Part shown: positions 52,501 to 61,500 of the stretch, piece by piece
Layout: every line of letters begins with the position of its first letter
Numbering within the stretch: position 1 is the stretch's first letter
Source: Crotophaga sulcirostris
Lineage: Eukaryota > Chordata > Aves > Cuculiformes > Crotophagidae
DNA length: 64,000 nt
Assembly (NCBI GenBank): GCA_013397455.1
Contig: VYZB01000334.1
Coordinates: 787,986-851,985 of the forward strand
Reading direction: 5' to 3'
Notes under the pieces: generated by a model
What the model was told of the DNA's origin: nothing
Database searches by the model: none
What the model saw: only the letters and a program-made list of their open reading frames with translations
Translations under genes and position numbers: made by a program

Positions 52501-55500
52501 ATTTGATTATTCTGTACATGCTGTGTAATGGCTCTCAAGGTGGTCTGCTTGGGTGATTTTGGTTCTTGATGATAATTTGCCTCTCTTCCCTGTTTTTCTA
52601 CACACGTACAAAAAATTTTCTAATTCCTCTAGGGGCTTACTGTAATAACTTGGCAGAGAATTTTGTAAACATTTAGAAATTATTAGCTACTTGCTTTATC
52701 TTGTGATAATAGTTAAAATTAACTGAATTTCTTATCAGTGAAAAAAAGATCTTGGTATAACTACATAGTTCTTAAACTTGAAATGTCTAGTATATATCTA
52801 GTATAATAGATAGAATAATATATCTAGTATAATATCTGTGCTGTTGGCAGTAAAAATGTGAGTAAAATGTAGTACATTCCTGAAAAAAGGATGATGAATA
52901 AAACAATACATGGTTATACTGCTTGCAGAATCCATGCTATTAAACACTTCTTTAATGTATACTATGTGCTGTCCCACCATCTCCAGCCCTTACTACATCT
53001 CAAAAAAAGACATATTAGGAGTAGCAAATATCAAGAAATGTGCTCCTGGGATGTAAGGCAGTGACTATACAGGAACAGACTGAATATGTGGGCAGATGCT
53101 TGTGGAAAAGTATGGTTAATAGTGGAGAGGAAACGGAAGGGGAATGATTATATATTACAACTAGAGGAAGAATTAGAGTTCCTTTAAAAGCGAAGTTAGT
53201 TGAAACGAAGAGGAAGATGCACTTCCACAATAAAAAAAGTGTGGAACTTCTGTAACTGGCTCCCATGAAGTTCAAAAATATAGATGGACGTGAAGAGATT
53301 AGGGGAATTCATGTAAGATTCTTTCTTTTAAGACAACTTTGCTTAAATAAATAAATAATTCCACAAAGAAGCCTTAACTGAGAAACATCAAATAATTTTA
53401 AACTTAACAGTTTCCATATATAATAGTTGTGCAAAAGCAATGTTCAACTTGCCTCAATTCTCTTCAGTAGTAATATTACAAAACACCTGGTAGATTCCAA
53501 TATAAGAATTCCATTCTGTTTAGGATTAGTTCTAAATGATGATTAGTTTTGACAATAGTCATCTGAAGCCAATTTTTAAAATTAACCTGTTCTTATTAAG
53601 TGATTGTTGAAAAAAATTTTTTACACTGCATCCTTGAGAAGACTTCTTTGTATCTGACTCATGGATCACTTGAAAAATAAATCACTGTCATCAGACTGAA
53701 TCTTTGTGTATTGTTAAAAACAAAACCTTGTCCTGATTCTTAGAATATGTCAGAAGATATAGGATCTGATAAGGTCAAAAGAGTAATTGTTGTCTTGATC
53801 TTTAAAATGTTCTAGTCAGTATTTAGTTATTTACTATTTGTTAGAGCTGTGACTTTCCCCAGAAAGAGAATAACCAGTGAATGGTTTTAGGATTGTGTAT
53901 TGTTCATCATTTTTTCTTGCAGACCACTGAGAAGATACTTGTTTTCAAAAAACATACGTAATTTTCTCAAGATATGTTGGGAGAAAGCTCAGGAGTATTA
54001 GATTGCATATTTCATTGTTGTATGAAATGTATGGAAGTTCAACATTTCATGAATGCATATTTAAAGTATGTGAATACAACAGCATCAGAGATCTTTTTCA
54101 GTGCTGTTCTTGGACTGCTTGATTTGAGGTTTTTCCAGTATTTAATGTTTTTTATTTACTTTTATAGGGACTGGGTGCAGAGAGCAAAAATCTCTATCCT
54201 TTCCTACTTCCAGTTATTCAGCTAAGTACGGATGTTTCTCAGCCTCCACATGTCTATCTTCTGGAAGATGGTTTAGAGTTGTGGTGAGAATATTCTTTTA
54301 TCAGTTTCTGTTTTTTTAGTTTTACTTTTTTATCCTCAGAAGCAAAGAAAAAGATGTAACAAAAGCTTTGACTGTATTGAGAAATTGTTCTTGTTTTTCT
54401 ACCTTGACATCATCTATACCACATATTTTCTCAGAAGTGAGGTTAGGAAGTTAATAAAGGAACACAATTAAAAATAACTGGATAGGTAATCCATTTTTAG
54501 GCAGCGATAGTGAGATCCAATTCTGTTGTGATGCTGAACAGCAAGAAAAAAAGTCTACGCTTGCTGTAATGTGCATGATAAATTAACAGTTTGACCTGCT
54601 TATCTTCAAGAGCACAGTAACCCAGTGATTCTCAGAGCTGGTTGCTGGAAGAGATGGCGAGTTTACAAGGATAAGATGTAGAAGTTATCTTCCTGATCTC
54701 AGGCTACCTGTTGATGGAACATAAAGGAAGAAGTGGCACTGTGATCAGTTTGCCATGAGGCTAATTTTCTTTTTCTGGTGCAGCTGGAAATCTAGGAGGA
54801 GGAAGCTGTTACCCACATCGTATTTGGTGTGTCTCTTTTCTACAGAATAGGAACATATTGAGTTTGACTTGAATTAGTGAGGGATTCCTTTGATCTGAAA
54901 TGTAAATGGACATTTGAATTGCAGACAACTAACCTACAAATGATATGTTCTTTGTGCAGCAAAAATAAGATTTATAATGCTAATGGTGGTGCGGGAGCAA
55001 GCCGAAAAAATATTTAAGACAGAAGCCATTTTAATGTATCAATTCAGAACTTTATCTTCATAATACTCATCTTGAAGTTTTTATTCTGATGTCTATGCAG
55101 AGGAATGCATGCATGATATTTTAAGATGTCCTATAGCATCAGAGGGATCTGGATGGAGCTGGCAGAGACAGCTGGGACTCTTAATGCCTTCCCAAAGGAG
55201 AAGAACAGCTAAGATAGTTTACATGATCAAAAATGTTATTTAAACTGTTATTTAAATGCAGTAATCCCACACCTAAGATTTAGGAACAAAGTGAAATGTG
55301 TTGCTGTGGCTTCAAGTACAAATGTAATTTATAGCTACTGTTTTCAAGCCTTAGTAACTTTAAATTGATACAAATAATGCTGAGTATATAGTTATGCTTC
55401 TATGTATGGTAATCAACACATAATTTCAGACCTTAAGTAAATGAATAAATAACTGCTCCTTTGAGGTGTACAGCGCTACTCACATTGTACTTGCACAATG

Positions 55501-58500
55501 GATATTCCTCTCTACCCGTCTCCTCTGAGTTCCGAAGTTGGATACTGAGACATTCTCACTGCTGTGTTTGAGAGCTTGTGTTGTCTTTAAAAAAAGAATG
55601 GTAGCATGATTTTTCTTTCATTTCCTGCCTTAGCAGACCCCATGCCTATACTGATTTATGTGTTGTAAGGACTAATGCTGCACTTGAGGTATGCTTCCAG
55701 TAATTGTTATGTATTATTTAAGGGTCATGTAGGTGGTTACTAGAAGTTACAACCTTTTACATGTGTCATCGTGATCAGTCAATGTTATTCGTAGATAATC
55801 TAAAATATTTTGCTTCATCTGTTCTTAGGTTGGTGACATTGGAGAATAGTCCATGTCTTACACCTGAACTCCTGAGAATATTTCAGAACATGTCAGCCCT
55901 TCTTGGTAAGTCTTCTACTAATAAAATTTCTGATTTTTTTCTACTGCTTGTGTAGTAGTTCTTGCTGCAAATAATGCTACTCTGGCTGCGAGAACTAAGG
56001 GGGCTTGCAAAATTGTAACTATTAAAAAATTAAGAACATTTTTTTTTGTTTGATTTTCCCATCTTCCTCGATACTTATTGTCTAGTTGCTCTAGTTGTCT
56101 TAAGAAATTGAAGCTGCTTTGTACCAAAAGGATGAGACAAATTTTGGTCTATCATCTCAAAGGCCTTTTTCAAGTTGTTCCTGAAATTTAGCACTGTATA
56201 TGTTGATTACATAGTGGTATTGATTATATGGAATACTTGCCTGTTCTACTTAAAACCAGAATAATAATTTCTATTAGGTTGGTACAAAAATAATTGCCAT
56301 TTTTAACAATAAACTTTAAAGCTGTATGTTTCATCTTAGAATGTAATTTTTTTAATCAAAATAAGAACCATTAGAATCTATGCATTTTTTCCCAACAAGA
56401 AACAAGTCTACTTCTTCCAGTAGCATAGAATTCTGGAGTGCTGGAACTGATGAATTCTTCAAAAGCATTTTGAGCTACTGCTTGGTTGTGGAAAACCTCT
56501 TGCAGGAAGTTGTTAAGATGCTTGAAAATATGGTAATTGGTAGAGAGATCTGGTGAGAAAGCTGCATGAGGTAGAGTTTAGCATCCCAGTTCATTCATAT
56601 TCTGCAGAGCCAGCAGTGTGCCCAAGTGGCCAAGAAGGCCAGTGGTATCCTGGCCTGCATCAGAAGTAAGTGTAGCCAGCAGGACCAGAGAAGTTATCAT
56701 CCCCTTATACTCGGCACTGGTTAGGCCACACCTGGAGTACTGTGTGCAGTTCTGGGCCCCTCGGTTTGAGAAGGATGTCAAGACACTGGAATGTGTCCAG
56801 AGGAGAGCAACAAAGATGGTGAAGGGGCTGGAGCAGAAGCCCTATGAGGAGCGACTGAGGGAGCTGGGGCTGTTTAGCCTGGAGAAGAGNNNNNNNNNNN
56901 NNNNNNNNNNNNNNNNNNNNNNNNNNNNNNNNNNNNNNNNNNNNNNNNNNNNNNNNNNNNNNNNNNNNNNNNNNAGTGACAAAACAAGAGGATATGGACT
57001 TCGTCAGGGGAGGTTTAGGCTTGATATTAGGAAAAATTTCTTCACTGAAAGGGTGATTGGCTATTGGAATGTGCTGCCTGGGGAGGTGTTGGAGTCGCCG
57101 TCCCTGGAGGTGTTTAAGAGGAGATTGGATGAGGCACTTAGTGCCATGGTTTAGATATTGAGTTGGTGTTAGTGTTGGGTTATAGGTTGGACTCGATGCT
57201 CTCAAAGGTCCTTTCCAACCTTGTAATACTGTGATACAGTGATATGGAAAGATTGCAGAGGTTCTTTAATCCATCTTGAATCCAGGTTGAATAATGTGGA
57301 ATTATTCATGGAGGAATGCACTAATTCTCTAAGGTTCGATGCATTTCTGTACTGAGACTACTTAAAATGACAGCTGAATGTGATACAATTTCAGTTTGGG
57401 AATGCAGTCAAAGTCAAGACATACCTGTTTCAAGAAACATCAGGTTTAATGTTATTTGTACTGTACTTGTAAGGGTAATGGCAAAAAGCATGTTTCTGAA
57501 ACTGGAATAATTCCTCTGATGCCAAACAAAACCTAGAGATGTGTATTAATTCAGGAAAAGGCATTTGATTCAGAAAAATGTGGCAAGAGATTTGATGCAT
57601 GATTTTTTTTTTAAATGTAATCAGTCAAAGGTCGTGTCTTTCTAGAAACATGCTTTTACTAAACATTGAGCTTTTTGCACAGATGATTGACTGAAATTAT
57701 GTCATTTTCATTACATTTGTCTTACCTGTTTTTTTCCTTCTGGCCTGAAAGAAATTACTTATTGCAATTTTGCTATACATACTTTATTACCTTTGTGTCA
57801 GTAATCACAGAATGGAAAGTCACTGAAAGCACTTCATGTTTATACGGCCATTTCTTTACAATTTGTCTACAGCATTAGTGCCTGAAACTTAAAATACAGT
57901 TGTTTCCAGTAAGAAAAAAACTCTGCAGACCTCTAAGGAGAGTGCAGTAATTTCAAGAAATGTGTAACACTAGTAATATGCTACTGAAGCTAATTTATAG
58001 ATATATTAGAACGTTTTGATGAGGATGTCGATAGACAGGTAGTAAAAATTAATCTCTTCCCAAGTCAAGATATGAAAATATTCAAAATAAGTCATGATAA
58101 GACATGACCTACCCGTACACTCAGATATGAAAGTAGTCATGCATTTCAAGCTGTCCAGTGGCCTTGTGAGATAGCAGTTTTCTAAAACTTTTCAGATGCT
58201 ATAATGGAAAAACAGCCATAATTTCTGTCATGTGACAGAATTTGTAGAAGTTTTTTTTTTACATAAGCATTGCTTGTTGTAAGCCATGCTTTCATACAGA
58301 GTGTGTTCATGTAAGCCTTGGAAGACATACCAGGTCTTAGCATCTTGCTCGTGTTTGTTTAAACTTGTAAGGAATTTTATTTAAAAGCTATGTGAAAATA
58401 TTTTCCTGTTGGCTTTCCATGGTAATTTTATTGGCATATTAATTAAAAGTGGTAGAGCAGAAGTCTGCTTACTTTACCAAGGATAGTCTGTGTCCCAAAC

Positions 58501-61500
58501 TAGTACTAAGAAAGCTTAGCATAACCTATGAGAATTTTATTGTCTCTTGTTTTGCTTTCAGACAATGAAGGCTGTGAGTTTTCTGTACTAGTATCAGCCT
58601 CCTTGTGAAACTTTGAAGCTTTTTGTATTGCTAAGAATTGTTATAGATGCTTTGGCATGATTTTTTCTAAAAAGACAGTACTTCAGGTACTGCCTGAGGG
58701 CGTATTTTCTTTCAACTGATGCTGCATACCATCTCCTATGTGTATCTGTCTCTTAAATGGACGTCCTTTACTTACTGATATACTCAAGGTATGGCCTAAA
58801 GCTCGATTTGTTTTAGTCCAAAAGCTCAATGCCCTTTGATGTGACACCTGGGTCAGAAGAGCAGAACTGATGTCTTCATTTCAGTCTTTCTACTCAGCAT
58901 TTACTGGCTCAAATGTGAGAGAGATCTTTTATTAGTAATTGCAGGTCTTATAAGTGTCTTTGATTTGTTTTGTCTTTAATAACTACTTAGACCACTATCA
59001 CAGCCAAAACTTGGCTTATTTTTTATTAATGTTGGCTTTTGAGGTCATAGGATTTCTTGTCCTTTCTTTGGAGAATGTAGGAGAGGAATGATAAGAGCTT
59101 TTAATGTGTCTGACAGAGAGACAGAACCTGAGTGATACTGAATCTAAGATAACTTTTTTCTATTTGTAGGCATCTAGCACTTAAAAGCTGTGTGAGGAAG
59201 AAGGCTTTTAGAAGTGAATAATTTTAATTGTACTTCAGTTTGGTGATGAAGTTCTGATTTGTGATTTCTTTTTTTCTAGAGCTGAGTTCAGAAAACCTCC
59301 AAAATTGCTTTAAGATCATCAATGCTTATATTTTCTTATCATCGTCTGGGTTTCTACAGGTATGTTACCATTATGTAAAGATTCATCGTAGCACCTTCGT
59401 TCCCTTAATGGGAAACTTTTTTTTTCATTTATATGCGTTCATTTATGTGTATACACGCACATTGTTCTAGTGTTAGGTCTTTATGGCACATGGGGGACAC
59501 TCAATGAAATCAGATTTCAGAAAATTTATTATTTAGAAATGCTTTTTAAATTTTTAGTATTTTGCTACCTGAAAAGGTCCTGTAGTATAATATATATATA
59601 TAGTGTTTACTATAGGTAGAAATAAGTAGTAATGTGTTTACTCAAATGATCCTGCTACATTTTAGTTATGATCATAAATTCCAGCAAGAAATTAACAAGC
59701 TATTATGCCTTTTTCTCACACCTTCTTAATTAGAAAATTCATGGAGGTGGATTGTTCAGGTTTTTTTTTACAGACTTATTCAACTGAGTAAGCCTGAAAA
59801 AAAACAACAAAAAACCCCTAAAACAAAACAGAAAATAAAAAACCACACACAGACACAAAAAAACCCAAAAAAACCCAACCCCAAAAAACCCCAAAAAACT
59901 GCTGAAAACCTTTGCAATGTTAAAAAAAAAAAAAAAATCCAAAACAACAAAATGCTTAGATTGTAGTTAGTTCAGGAAAGGAACATTTTAGTGAGTATAA
60001 TCTTTGAAGAGAATCTGCATCTTTAGGAATTACATGTTATCCAATGTGTTGAGTTTTGAAATATATACATAGATATAAAACATGTTTGCCTAATACCATC
60101 TTTTAAATTTAATTTCAGATGTATGCTACTGACTTATGCCAGTCATTTTGTGAACTTTTGAAGGACATAACTACTGAGGGTCAAGTTCAAGTTTTAAAGG
60201 TAGAGTGTAATAAAAGTGATACTCAGGTTTTCAGCTCTGTACATCTGTTATTCTTGCTAATGTTTTGTGATGTTGGAGTAACATTTTCCAATATGATGAA
60301 TGTAGAACATGTAGAAGAAAACAGCATATTTAGCACATACTGCCATTGGTGTCAGTGCTGTTTTAAACTACATATTTAAAGTGTGTGCGTGTGTATACAC
60401 TGTGAATACACACACATGTATATTTTTTAAAAATACTACTTTTCCCAGGGGAAGGTTAGTATAGCCCTAAATAGAGCATTCTAAAAGATAATCCCCTAAC
60501 ACAATGTTCCTATACTTTCTCGGCAATGCTTTCAGTATGTCACATGATTCCAAGTTGTTGTCCTTAGGTAAATGAGTTCTAAGGTAGTTTGAATCCTCTT
60601 TGTGTAGATGGATTTAGATTAAGAGTTCCTTATATCTTTCCTATTTGATTATTTTCTAGATTACTAGAGGAAGGAGGTTAGTGAGGGCTTGTATCCTCAT
60701 GAAAATAGTTTGTTCTACAACCTGGCAACAGCACACTTAAACAGCCAGGTGAGCAATCACTCCACCTTGAGGACAATGCTGTATATAGAAAATGTTGAAA
60801 GCACTGAGTGGCAGAACAAGGATTGTGTTTGGGTCAAAGTAACTTGATATAATCTTTGGCTATCTGTTAAGTCCTGGAAGATGTAGAAAGCTAATCCAAG
60901 TTGTTTAATTCTAATTGAATTTTACAATGGAGAAGAGTACCACAGTATAACAAAAGATACTTCACTTATAATTACAAAATAAAACAGAAAAACCAATCTG
61001 ATTAATGAGTTTTAAGAGTTATCCTAACTCAGTATTCAGCTTGGTTCAGAATTCAGAAAAAATATCTTGTATTATCCAGATGAAAATTCAACCCTAAAGT
61101 GAAAATCATACTTGTGTATTAACAATTTACATTCATTTTGAGTGTTTCTAATCAAAATGTGCTAAGTTAATTATTTAATTGGTGTATCTAGCCTTCTAAA
61201 TCTGAGTTTGGTCTGTACCCTATCAACTAGTATCGATACTTGCTAATGCAAACAAGAATAATATATCTACTAATTTAACACTAATTTTCCTTTTCAGTGT
61301 TCAAAACCAGTAAGAAAAATCATCACACAGTTCAATTTTTGTACTGCATATTCTACAAGATGGGAAAATTTGGTTTAAGTAATAAGTCTGCATATATATA
61401 TGTATTATTATAAAACTGTTCAAGTGATTTTTATGTTTAAATAAGCACCATGTGATCAACATTCACTTTTGGGTCTTTTTTTTCTGCATATGACCGATAG

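Noticed and set aside
59739..59942. 67-codon phenylalanine-rich minus-strand ORF
   Set aside because: It is a translation of the A/C low-complexity tract, not a gene.
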